DNA of 64,000 nucleotides from Flavobacterium tructae. GTDB taxonomy: Bacteria > Bacteroidota > Bacteroidia > Flavobacteriales > Flavobacteriaceae. Location of the stretch: the NCBI RefSeq assembly GCF_002217475.1, contig NZ_MUHH01000024.1, positions 62,001 to 126,000 of the forward strand. The letters run 5' to 3'. The translations under genes and the position numbers were made by a program. Position 1 is the first letter of the stretch; the number at the start of each line of letters is the position of its first letter. Positions 8,489-15,635 of this stretch are shown here, in pieces. The notes under the pieces are model-generated. The model had not been told where the DNA came from. It did not search any database and saw only the letters and a list, made by a program, of their open reading frames with translations.

Positions 8489-8706
8489 TGTCAAACTGAG
8501 CAAAGTCGAAGTTCAGCCCGACAAACAAACGATTAAACAAACTGTCAGACTGAGCGAAGTCGAAGTTCAGCCCGACAAACAAACAAATAAAACAAACTGT
8601 CAGACTGAGCGAAGTCAAAGTTCAGCCCAACAAACAAACGAACAAAACAAACTGTCAGACTGAGCGAAGTCGAAGTTCAGCCCGACAAACAAACGATTAA
8701 ACAAAT
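8489..8706 (+). repeat. Tandem repeat, four units of 54-55 bp
   Basis: Units begin at 8489, 8543, 8598 and 8653. Each opens with TGTCAGACTGAGCGAAGTCG and continues into a CAGCCCGACAAACAAAC segment; copies differ at only a few bases. The core CTGAGCGAAGTCGAAG recurs singly at 9780-9802 and inverted at 62921-62944. The units contain short GACT/AGTC arms. The array lies directly upstream of ddl. Confidence 0.9.
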
Positions 8707-8742
8707 ACACAAATAAACGGTTAAACACATAAACATCACAAA

Positions 8743-9714
8743 ATGAAAAACATAGCCATTATCATGGGCGGGTATTCAAGCGAATATAAAATTTCGTTAA
8801 TCAGCGGAAACGTGGTACATCAATATCTTGACAAAACAAAATACAACGGATTCCGTATTCATATTTTCAAAGAAAAATGGGTTTATGTAGACGAAAACAA
8901 CGCCGAATTTACCATTGATAAAAACGATTTTTCAGTAACCGTAAACGATCAAAAAATTACTTTCGACTGTGTTTTCAATGCCATTCACGGAACTCCGGGT
9001 GAAGACGGTTTAATGCAGGCCTATTTTGAGTTATTAGGAATTCCACAATCTTCCTGCGATTACTATCAGGCAGCATTAACCTTCAATAAACGTGATTTAT
9101 TATCGGTTTTAAAACCATACGGAATCAAAACGGCTATATCATATTACCTAAATAAAGGCGATGTAATCCATACTGCCGAAATCGTTAAGAAAGTTGGTTT
9201 ACCATGTTTTGTTAAACCAAACAAAGCAGGTTCCAGCTTCGGAATCTCAAAAGTAAAAACAGAAGCCGAACTTCCAATTGCAATCGAAGTAGCATACAAA
9301 GAAGACAACGAAATCATTATCGAAAGTTTCCTTGACGGAACCGAAGTTTCAGTAGGAGTAATCAATTATCAGGGAGAAATTAAAGTTTTACCTATTACCG
9401 AAATTGTATCTGATAATGACTTCTTCGATTACGAAGCCAAATACGAAGGAAAATCACAAGAAATTACTCCTGCCCGAATTTCTGACGAATTAACTCAAAA
9501 AGTAAGCGAAACAGCAAAACGTGCTTACGAAGTCTTAAAAATGAAAGGTTTCTCCAGAAGCGAATTCATTATTGTAGACAACGAACCTTATATGCTCGAA
9601 ATGAATACCATTCCGGGTTTAACCACCGAAAGTTTGATTCCACAGCAAGCCCACGCAGCAGGAATTTCATTGGAAGATTTATTTACTAATGCGATTGAGT
9701 TAGCACTATCCTAA
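8743..9714 (+). CDS. ddl: D-alanine--D-alanine ligase
   Basis: This ATP-grasp enzyme of 323 residues joins two D-alanines for peptidoglycan precursors in the cytosol. Family marks are the N-terminal IIMGGYSSEYKISLISG, NAIHGTPGEDGLMQ, the ATP-grasp segment PCFVKPNKAGSSFGISKV and the C-terminal metal-binding YMLEMNTIPGLTTESLIPQQ. Length is normal and all parts look intact. No -7 box stands out in the repeat-rich leader. A terminator follows directly, so it is probably transcribed alone. Confidence 0.95.
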   Translation: MKNIAIIMGGYSSEYKISLISGNVVHQYLDKTKYNGFRIHIFKEKWVYVDENNAEFTIDKNDFSVTVNDQKITFDCVFNAIHGTPGEDGLMQAYFELLGIPQSSCDYYQAALTFNKRDLLSVLKPYGIKTAISYYLNKGDVIHTAEIVKKVGLPCFVKPNKAGSSFGISKVKTEAELPIAIEVAYKEDNEIIIESFLDGTEVSVGVINYQGEIKVLPITEIVSDNDFFDYEAKYEGKSQEITPARISDELTQKVSETAKRAYEVLKMKGFSRSEFIIVDNEPYMLEMNTIPGLTTESLIPQQAHAAGISLEDLFTNAIELALS

Positions 9715-9722
9715 AGAGACTG

Positions 9723-9765
9723 AGGTTCTGAGATTCTAAGGTACTAAGATCTCAGAACCTTTTTA
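9723..9765 (+). terminator. Intrinsic terminator after ddl, built from a dispersed repeat
   Basis: AGGTTCTGAGAT (9723-9734) pairs with ATCTCAGAACCT (9749-9760) in a 12-bp stem followed by TTTTT. The arms belong to the CTTAGAATCTCAG repeat family. Confidence 0.8.
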
Positions 9766-9837
9766 TTACTCCAGCTACGGTCAGACTGAGCGAAGTCGAA
9801 GTCCTCAAAAAAACTTAGTACCTTAGAATCTCAGAAC
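9725..9837. repeat. 24-bp inverted repeat between ddl and coaD
   Basis: The 24 bases at 9725-9748 are the exact reverse complement of 9814-9837. The 65-bp loop carries one CTGAGCGAAGTCGAAG unit (9780-9802). The left arm also takes part in the ddl terminator, so the two hairpins are mutually exclusive. Confidence 0.85.
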
Positions 9838-9855
9838 CTTAGAACCTCCAAAAAA

Positions 9856-10314
9856 ATGCGAAAAGCCCTATTCCCCGGATCATTTGACCCCATTACACTG
9901 GGACACGAAGACATCATCAAAAGAGGAATTCCTTTATTTGATGAAATCGTTATTGCCATTGGTGTCAACGCCGAAAAAAAATACATGTTTTCACTCGAAG
10001 AAAGAAAACGTTTTATAGAAGAAACTTTTAAAGATGAACCAAAAGTTTCAGTGATCACTTATGAAGGATTAACCATTGATCTGGCCAAAAAACTTAAAGC
10101 TAATTTCATCCTGAGAGGCTTACGAAATCCTGCCGATTTTGAATTCGAAAAGGCCATTGCACACACCAACAGAAAACTATCTAAAATAGAAACCGTATTT
10201 CTATTAACAGCAGCAAGTACTTCATTTATTAGTTCAAGCATTGTTCGTGATGTATTACGTCATGGCGGAGAATATGAAATGCTGGTTCCGGATGCGGTTA
10301 GGGTGAAGAAATAA
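9856..10314 (+). CDS. coaD: Phosphopantetheine adenylyltransferase
   Basis: This 152-residue nucleotidyltransferase catalyses the penultimate step of coenzyme A synthesis, ATP plus 4'-phosphopantetheine to dephospho-CoA. The N-terminal FPGSFDPITLGHEDII holds the (H/T)xGH nucleotide-binding motif. The C-terminal AASTSFISSSIVRDVLRHGG matches the conserved ISSSxVR region. The size is typical. The start lies just 9 nt after a repeat-derived inverted repeat, so any promoter must be inside or upstream of that repeat. Confidence 0.95.
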   Translation: MRKALFPGSFDPITLGHEDIIKRGIPLFDEIVIAIGVNAEKKYMFSLEERKRFIEETFKDEPKVSVITYEGLTIDLAKKLKANFILRGLRNPADFEFEKAIAHTNRKLSKIETVFLLTAASTSFISSSIVRDVLRHGGEYEMLVPDAVRVKK

Positions 10315-10357
10315 AAAAGATAAAAAACAACAATGTATTCAGTCTAAAACATTTCAA

Positions 10358-11077
10358 ATGATTGGTGAAAATATTCGTGGAAACTCAAAAATATATTCAG
10401 TAACAGAAAGGTTATTAGAAAACCAGGGGGACAGACCAAATGCCAATATTTATATTTGTGAAGATGAAAAAAATATTAAATACATTCTAAAACACTTTTA
10501 CAGCAAAACACCCGTATCATTTATAGGATATAGCAAACACAACCATTATGGACGCAGAAGAGATGGAAGCCATAGAGTTTTTAATGAAATTCAGAAAAAA
10601 AACACCCAATATCCATTTTTACTAAAACATATTGAGCGAATAAAACATAAAAATAAATGGCTAATAATTTTAGAATATATTGAAGGAAGTACTTTATCTG
10701 AATTTGTTAAAATAAATCATTCCAAAGATTTTAATAAAGTAAACAGTGCTATTGAACAATTCGGTCTGGAACTAAAAAATTGGCATTCATCAGAATTTGC
10801 GCATGGCGATCCACACTTAGATAATGTAATGATATCTAATAAAAATGATGACAATTATATCATTAAATTAATCGATTATGGGCAGTTACATCACCCAGAT
10901 TTTCACTATTGCAAAAAAGTAAACTGCTACAAAGACAAGAATAAAAGAATAAATGAAGATCTCAAAAATACAAACAATAAGTTAGGAAATGGTTTTTTAA
11001 AAGGATTGATAGATTTGGAAAACGCCCTTAATATTCCAAGTCAATTATCATCGATTTTTAAAAAAGCATATTACTGA
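10358..11077 (+). CDS. Protein kinase-like / LPS-kinase-like phosphotransferase, orphan
   Basis: The 239-residue protein shows the catalytic core of the protein kinase-like fold: HGDPHLDNVMIS (HGDxHxxN, catalytic Asp) and LIDYGQ in place of the DFG metal site. A Lys in KNIKYILKHFYS may serve as the ATP-contacting residue. This resembles Kdo/WaaP or RIO/ABC1-type small-substrate kinases more than regulatory kinases. Codon use looks more AT-rich than in coaD next door. The substrate is unknown. It sits as an isolated gene between two housekeeping genes, which suggests acquisition. Confidence 0.6.
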   Translation: MIGENIRGNSKIYSVTERLLENQGDRPNANIYICEDEKNIKYILKHFYSKTPVSFIGYSKHNHYGRRRDGSHRVFNEIQKKNTQYPFLLKHIERIKHKNKWLIILEYIEGSTLSEFVKINHSKDFNKVNSAIEQFGLELKNWHSSEFAHGDPHLDNVMISNKNDDNYIIKLIDYGQLHHPDFHYCKKVNCYKDKNKRINEDLKNTNNKLGNGFLKGLIDLENALNIPSQLSSIFKKAYY

Positions 11078-11173
11078 CCTTTTCATTTGAATCAACTTTT
11101 ATCGTACAAAACACAAACTTGTTACTTATCTTAATTATAAGTAATTTCGCCTTTTTAAAACAAACAATAAATA

Positions 11174-11752
11174 ATGAGCATCGAAAGAGAATTAAACAAA
11201 CGCAGCGGATCTAAATGCGAGCTTTGTGGAGCGGAGGAAAACCTAAAAGTATATCAGGTATTACCAACTCAAAAAGGCGGAATTGATGAAGCTATATTTG
11301 CCTGCAATACCTGTATAGACCAAATTGAAAATCCAGATAATGTTGATTTAAACCACTGGAGATGTCTTAATGACAGTATGTGGAATGAAAACGTTGCCGT
11401 ACAGGTTGTAGCCTGGAGAATGTTAAGCCGTATGCGTGCTGCAGGTTGGCCACAAGAATTACTGGATATGATGTATTTAGACGAAGATACACTGGCATGG
11501 GCGCAAGCAACTGGCGAAGGCGAAGACGACGAAAATAAAATCGTTCACCGTGACAGTAACGGTGTAATTTTAGAACACGGAGATTCTGTAGTTTTAATTA
11601 AAGATCTTAAGGTAAAAGGATCGAGCATGGTGGCCAAACAAGGAACTGCTGTACGCAACATCCGTTTAGACCATGAAAACGCCGAATACATAGAAGGAAA
11701 AGTTGACGGTCAGCAAATCGTGATTATTACCCAATACGTGAAGAAAATATAG
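11174..11752 (+). CDS. PhnA/YjdM-family protein with zinc ribbon
   Basis: The protein has 192 residues. The N-terminal zinc ribbon shows two CxxC pairs (CELC near residue 16 and CNTC near residue 40), and the C-terminal domain (HRDSNGVILEHGDSVVLIKDLKVKGSS) is the conserved PhnA/YjdM domain. An extra middle segment of about 60 residues separates them, longer than in E. coli YjdM (about 111 residues). Despite the name, the family is not shown to act on phosphonates. A TAATTTCG near-match to the -7 box lies about 25 nt upstream of the ATG. Confidence 0.8.
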   Translation: MSIERELNKRSGSKCELCGAEENLKVYQVLPTQKGGIDEAIFACNTCIDQIENPDNVDLNHWRCLNDSMWNENVAVQVVAWRMLSRMRAAGWPQELLDMMYLDEDTLAWAQATGEGEDDENKIVHRDSNGVILEHGDSVVLIKDLKVKGSSMVAKQGTAVRNIRLDHENAEYIEGKVDGQQIVIITQYVKKI

Positions 11753-11762
11753 TTTTTTTTGA

Positions 11763-11886
11763 GGTGCTAAGTTGCTAAGATGCTAAGTTGCTGAGTTTTT
11801 TTTTAGCTTTTACTCTAAAAGCCATAACCTGAAACTTGAAACCTGAAACTTGAAACTTGAAACAAAAATAACCTGAAACCTGAAAC
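11763..11886. repeat. Cluster of short dispersed repeats
   Basis: First come runs of GCTAAGTTGCTAAGATG type (11763-11797), then six or so units of CCTGAAAC or CTTGAAAC (11829-11886) with a 9-10 bp period. The same unit recurs near 14.1, 17.06, 17.25, 41.1 and 61.9 kb. Confidence 0.8.
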
Positions 11887-11923
11887 AAAAAAAAGGCTAT
11901 TCAAAATCTGAATAGCCTTTTTT
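11887..11923. terminator. Bidirectional intrinsic terminator
   Basis: AAAAAAAGGCTATTC pairs with GAATAGCCTTTTTT across a 7-nt loop, with A and T runs on both sides. It separates the convergent PhnA-like gene and the exported protein gene. Confidence 0.9.
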
Positions 11924-11941
11924 AGTGATTTACAATTAAAC

Positions 11942-12388
11942 CTATTTTTGGAATAATTTATTGATCTGATCTTTTACAAATGGCTCAGAAACACTGCTTG
12001 TTGCAGCAGCAGCCTCTTTTGAAGAAACCATGAACTGAACCGTAGCTTTTTCCGGAACAACACTTCCTGTGTAGTGCAACCAGATATAGTTATTCGGTAA
12101 TTCTAATTTAATATCATACAAAGGGCTTGCTGTGAAACCATTCATGATAATGTTGTAAAGACTCGCGTAATCATTGTTAACATTCTTAAATGTAAATTTT
12201 CTTAGACTTGATGATTCATCATCGTTTTGTATACTGGTATAATACACCGTATACTCATCTCCAATTTTCTGAATGTAATTGTTATTTACTTTTCCTAATT
12301 TTTCAACCGGTACAGTTTCAATAACTTTAATTTGTGCAAAAGACACAACACTAAACAACAAAATAGCAATCGTAATAATTCTTTTCAT
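11942..12388 (-). CDS. Small exported protein, function unknown
   Basis: The 148-residue protein has a clear type I signal peptide (MKRIITIAILLFSVVSFAQ) and no lipobox. The mature part of about 129 residues has no family mark I can name. It ends with an Ala/Ser-rich helix and a lysine-rich tail. It is probably periplasmic. The gene stands alone, convergent with the PhnA-like gene. The 310-base spacer behind its start holds no promoter match that I can defend. Confidence 0.6.
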   Translation of the reverse strand: MKRIITIAILLFSVVSFAQIKVIETVPVEKLGKVNNNYIQKIGDEYTVYYTSIQNDDESSSLRKFTFKNVNNDYASLYNIIMNGFTASPLYDIKLELPNNYIWLHYTGSVVPEKATVQFMVSSKEAAAATSSVSEPFVKDQINKLFQK

Positions 12389-12698
12389 AATTAATTTGGG
12401 GTTTATTATTTACGGGCACAAGAAACGCAGAAAATATGATAAATTAAAGCCTTCGTCCTTATTTTTTATTCCCCTGTAATCTCCCTTAACAAGACATCTT
12501 TAAAGAACAATAAAACCACAAATCAAAACACTGAAAAACAGCTAATTAAAAACTAAAACACCTCAAAAAACAGGATTAAAAACATTCAAAATCCTTATTG
12601 ATTTACGGTAATTTCAGACTCAAAACTTCATTTAAATTCTGAACTCTTATAAAGATTCCCATAAAAAACATCTGCCAAAAAAGATAGAGCCGGAAAGA

Positions 12699-14048
12699 TT
12701 ACCTCTCCTCCTCTTTCTTGACCACTTTGCGGGCAACTTCAATTTTGAATTTCTTGCCCTTCATTTTTTCGTCTTTAATATTTTTAAGCAGATCTTTTAC
12801 CTTATTGTATTTAACAGCAGCAAACGATACAAAATCCTTTACTTCAATAAGCCCCAAATCTCCTTTTTCAAGTTTTCCTTTTTGAGAAAAGAAACCAACA
12901 ATATCTATTTTATTCAATTTGGTTTTCTTTCCACCGCTAATATAAATGGTTTGAAATTGAGGTGGTTTTGGCAAAACTGTAGTGCTGGCAACCTCTAAAA
13001 CCTCCATTCCGTAATCAATATAATCCAGTTGTTTTTCACTTTCGTGAACAATAATATAGGCTGTTCCTGAAGCCTGCATACGTGCCGTACGACCATTTCG
13101 GTGCGTGAATTCATCTTCTTTTAAAGGTAAATGATAATGAATAACATGTTTCATTTCCGGAATATCCAATCCACGTGCAGCCAAATCGGTAGTAATCAGA
13201 TAACTCATACTTCCGTTTCTAAACTGAATCAGTGCACGCTCACGCTCCTCCTGATCCATTCCGCCATGATAATACGTCGCATAAATTCCTTTTTCGTTTA
13301 AAGTATCACTAATGCGTTCTGCTGCATCACGATGATTACAGAAAATAATAGCGGACTGCGATTTCAATGAACAGATCAAATTGAACAAACTGTCCAGTTT
13401 ATCCTTAGCAGGTGAAACCACCATTTTCATCGAAAGATTTGTCTTTTCTTCCTCTTCCGGAATAAAATCCAAAACAGTTGGATTGACTACTCTGGTATAT
13501 CTTGGAATCTCAATATCAGAAGTCGCTGAAACCAAAACACGTTTGTTCAATTTCGTTAACTTTCCGATAATATATGACATTTGCTCATGAAAACCAAGCT
13601 GCAAAGACTTATCAAATTCGTCCAGAACCAAAGTCTGAATTTTATCGGTGCGGAAAGTATCCCGGTCAATATGATCGGCAATTCTACCCGGAGTTCCAAT
13701 CAAAACTGCCGGAGGATTGCTTAAATTTTTAATCTCAGTATCAATAGAGTGACCTCCGTAGCAAATATTTACTTTATAGGGAGTCCCCATTTTCTTCCAA
13801 ACCTGCTCAATCTGCAAACCTAATTCACGAGAAGGTACTAAAATTAAACATTGAACCGAAAGAATTTCAGGCTGTAACAACTCTAAAATAGGCAGTAAAA
13901 AAGCTAGTGTTTTTCCCGATCCTGTTGGAGAAAGCAGTAAAACATTATTATCGTTCAAAATAGCATCCTGCGCTACCTCTTGCATTTCATTTAGACTCTC
14001 AATTCCTAAATTCGAAAGTATATTGTTGGAATGGTGTTTTTTATTCAT
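12699..14048 (-). CDS. DEAD-box RNA helicase, DbpA-like
   Basis: The 449-residue protein has the full helicase core: motif I SPTGSGKT, Ia PSRELG, Ib TPGR, motif II in the form VLDEFD, motif III SAT, then ARGLDIP and motif VI HRNGRTAR. The last 75 residues (VGFFSQKGKLEKGDLGLIEV onward) look like the DbpA-type RNA-binding domain, which directs DbpA to 23S rRNA during large-subunit assembly. DEFD instead of DEAD is unusual in general but may be normal for the Bacteroidota subgroup. The start lies 4 nt after a perfect -7 box. Confidence 0.88.
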   Translation of the reverse strand: MNKKHHSNNILSNLGIESLNEMQEVAQDAILNDNNVLLLSPTGSGKTLAFLLPILELLQPEILSVQCLILVPSRELGLQIEQVWKKMGTPYKVNICYGGHSIDTEIKNLSNPPAVLIGTPGRIADHIDRDTFRTDKIQTLVLDEFDKSLQLGFHEQMSYIIGKLTKLNKRVLVSATSDIEIPRYTRVVNPTVLDFIPEEEEKTNLSMKMVVSPAKDKLDSLFNLICSLKSQSAIIFCNHRDAAERISDTLNEKGIYATYYHGGMDQEERERALIQFRNGSMSYLITTDLAARGLDIPEMKHVIHYHLPLKEDEFTHRNGRTARMQASGTAYIIVHESEKQLDYIDYGMEVLEVASTTVLPKPPQFQTIYISGGKKTKLNKIDIVGFFSQKGKLEKGDLGLIEVKDFVSFAAVKYNKVKDLLKNIKDEKMKGKKFKIEVARKVVKKEEER

Positions 14049-14052
14049 TTTG

Positions 14053-14060
14053 CAAAAGTA
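14053..14060 (-). promoter_or_regulatory. -7 box 4 nt before the DbpA-like helicase ATG
   Basis: On the minus strand this reads TACTTTTG followed by CAAA and then ATG (14048). The predicted start of transcription falls on the start codon. No TTTG element is visible at 17-19 nt spacing. Confidence 0.5.
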
Positions 14061-14079
14061 GTCAAAATAAATTTAGAGG

Positions 14080-14155
14080 TTTCAAATTCCAAATTCCAAA
14101 TTTAAAAACCTAAAACCTGAAACTTGAAACCTGAAACTTGAAACTTGAAACCTAA
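14080..14155. repeat. Dispersed repeats (AATTCC and GAAACCTGAAAC types)
   Basis: Two to three AATTCCAA units (14085-14102) are followed by five CCTGAAAC/CTTGAAAC units. They fill most of the spacer between the DbpA-like helicase and the aldolase gene. Confidence 0.8.
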
Positions 14156-14177
14156 GTTCTGAATTCCATCCGGAAAA

Positions 14178-15059
14178 CTATTCCAGTTCTTTCAAAATCA
14201 ACTTAAACTCTTCAATTTCAGCTCCGGTTAATGGTTTTAGCGGGCTTCTTAAAAAACCGCCCTCTATTCCCTGAATTTCCAAACCTGCCTTGATTGCTCG
14301 TGGCAAACCTTTGTTAACGATAAACTTTAAAAGATTCAATTGTTTGTAAAATACTTTTTGCGCAGCCTCTAAATCATTGTTCTCAATCGCATGATACAAA
14401 TCCAGATTCAATTTCGGAATTAAATTGGGCGCAGTCGTACACCAACCAGTAGCTCCTGCAGAAAATGCAGCCAGTGCCAACGGATTTGAACCGTTAAAAA
14501 AAGCAACATCATCGCCCAATTCCCGCTTTAAATAATGCATTCTCTGAACGTCTCCCGTGCTTTCTTTTATCATGGTTACATTAGCAATCTCAAGAAGCCT
14601 TTTTAATAAAACAGGTGACATATCTACTCCCCCCGTTGCAGGATTATTGTAAGCCATTATCGGAATCGAAATTTGCTTTGCTACTGCATCAAAATGCTGA
14701 ACAATCTCGTCATCTGTAAGCTTCCAGTAACTCATCGGGATAATCATTACGGCAGCGGCACCTGCTTTTTCGGCAAATTTAGCATGATAAATAGTTTTCT
14801 CAGTAGTCAGGTTTGATACGCCAACCAAAACCGGAACTCTGCCCCTGACCTGTTCGATTGTTGCCATAGTAATAGCTTCTTTTTCCTCATCTGACAAATA
14901 AGGCATAACTCCGGTACTTCCAAGCGGGGCGACAGCGTGACAACCGGAAACAATTAAGCGTTCCAGTAATTTTTTATACAAAGTGATATCTACTTTTTCA
15001 TTTTGATCAAATGGAGTAATCGGATAAGCAATAATGCCTTTGAATAGATTGTTTTTCAT
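14178..15059 (-). CDS. DapA-superfamily aldolase/synthase (not assigned to lysine synthesis)
   Basis: This class I aldolase barrel has 293 residues. The GSTG substrate loop (PLGSTGVMPYLS), the Tyr of MAYNNPATGG and the Schiff-base Lys in MIKESTGD are all present. Members include dihydrodipicolinate synthase, N-acetylneuraminate lyase and keto-sugar-acid aldolases. Context favours a catabolic or amino-acid-related lyase: it lies 18 bp behind a cupin gene, and a MocR regulator is divergent from the pair. The substrate cannot be told from sequence, so I give no symbol. Confidence 0.82.
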   Translation of the reverse strand: MKNNLFKGIIAYPITPFDQNEKVDITLYKKLLERLIVSGCHAVAPLGSTGVMPYLSDEEKEAITMATIEQVRGRVPVLVGVSNLTTEKTIYHAKFAEKAGAAAVMIIPMSYWKLTDDEIVQHFDAVAKQISIPIMAYNNPATGGVDMSPVLLKRLLEIANVTMIKESTGDVQRMHYLKRELGDDVAFFNGSNPLALAAFSAGATGWCTTAPNLIPKLNLDLYHAIENNDLEAAQKVFYKQLNLLKFIVNKGLPRAIKAGLEIQGIEGGFLRSPLKPLTGAEIEEFKLILKELE

Positions 15060-15077
15060 GTTTTCAATTGTTTTAAA

Positions 15078-15536
15078 TTAAAGATCCCTGCCTTCTTCTT
15101 CTCTTAATGCCACGCCTAAATTCTGAAGCTGCGGTGCATTTTCACAGGCAATGTATTTCGCCGATGCTTCGCTGCTCAAATTTTGATGCCTGTGCCACGC
15201 CCAACTCGGAATATAAACAGCATCGCCTGCTTTCCACTCTACTTTTATATCCTCAATCTCGGTATACCCATGCCCTTCAATTACATAAATAACGGTTTCA
15301 TACGTATGACGATGTCTGTTTGTCAATTGATCCGGTAATAAACCGCCAATGGTCATACTCACGTTCTTACTTGGAAGATCTACAAAGAAAACCGGATGTT
15401 TTCGCTCGGTAGAAAATTGATTGTGAACTCCGGCTTGCTCTACGTTTTTATGAATTAATTTTTCAGGCATCACAAAAGTGGGTCTGGCAAAAGTTTCGTG
15501 AAAATCTTTTGAAGAAAATTGTTTTTTAGTTTCCAT
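15078..15536 (-). CDS. Cupin domain protein
   Basis: The 152-residue protein holds one cupin barrel. The first motif (NRHRHTYETVIYVIEGHGY) supplies HxH and Glu metal ligands, and the second (GDAVYIPSWAWHRHQN) supplies the last His. Such proteins are metal-dependent dioxygenases, isomerases or sensors. The start at 15536 (METKKQFSSKDF) is preferred, but an in-frame ATG at 15563 also lies downstream of the -7 box and would add 9 residues. It is first in a two-gene operon with the DapA-like aldolase. Confidence 0.75.
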   Translation of the reverse strand: METKKQFSSKDFHETFARPTFVMPEKLIHKNVEQAGVHNQFSTERKHPVFFVDLPSKNVSMTIGGLLPDQLTNRHRHTYETVIYVIEGHGYTEIEDIKVEWKAGDAVYIPSWAWHRHQNLSSEASAKYIACENAPQLQNLGVALREEEGRDL

Positions 15537-15573
15537 AACTTTAATAATTATTGTGTTTTGCATTATTGCTCCA

Positions 15574-15634
15574 CAAAATTATCTTAACTTTGGACTACTC
15601 AACTGATACAGTTTTAACATAAACAAATAGTCCA
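15574..15634. promoter_or_regulatory. Divergent promoters and candidate operator of the MocR locus
   Basis: The minus-strand box TAATTTTG (15581-15574) faces the cupin gene and the plus-strand box TAACTTTG (15585-15592) faces the MocR gene, 3 bp apart. Just downstream is the palindrome AACTGATACAGTT (15601-15613), and TGGACTA (15591-15597) is mirrored by TAGTCCA (15628-15634). The arrangement suits a regulator that controls both directions. Confidence 0.6.
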
Positions 15635-15635
15635 G

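Noticed and set aside
8418..8663. Open frame of 81 codons across the tandem repeat
   Set aside because: It is made of the repeated unit and the GC-rich element, has no promoter or family resemblance, and exists because the unit lacks stops in that frame.
8489..8706. Possible CRISPR array
   Set aside because: The four units are nearly identical across their whole length, with no variable spacers of similar size and no cas gene in the window.
14178..15059. Assignment as lysine-pathway dapA
   Set aside because: Its partners are a cupin gene and a MocR regulator, not lysine genes, and the superfamily covers several aldolases with the same catalytic residues.
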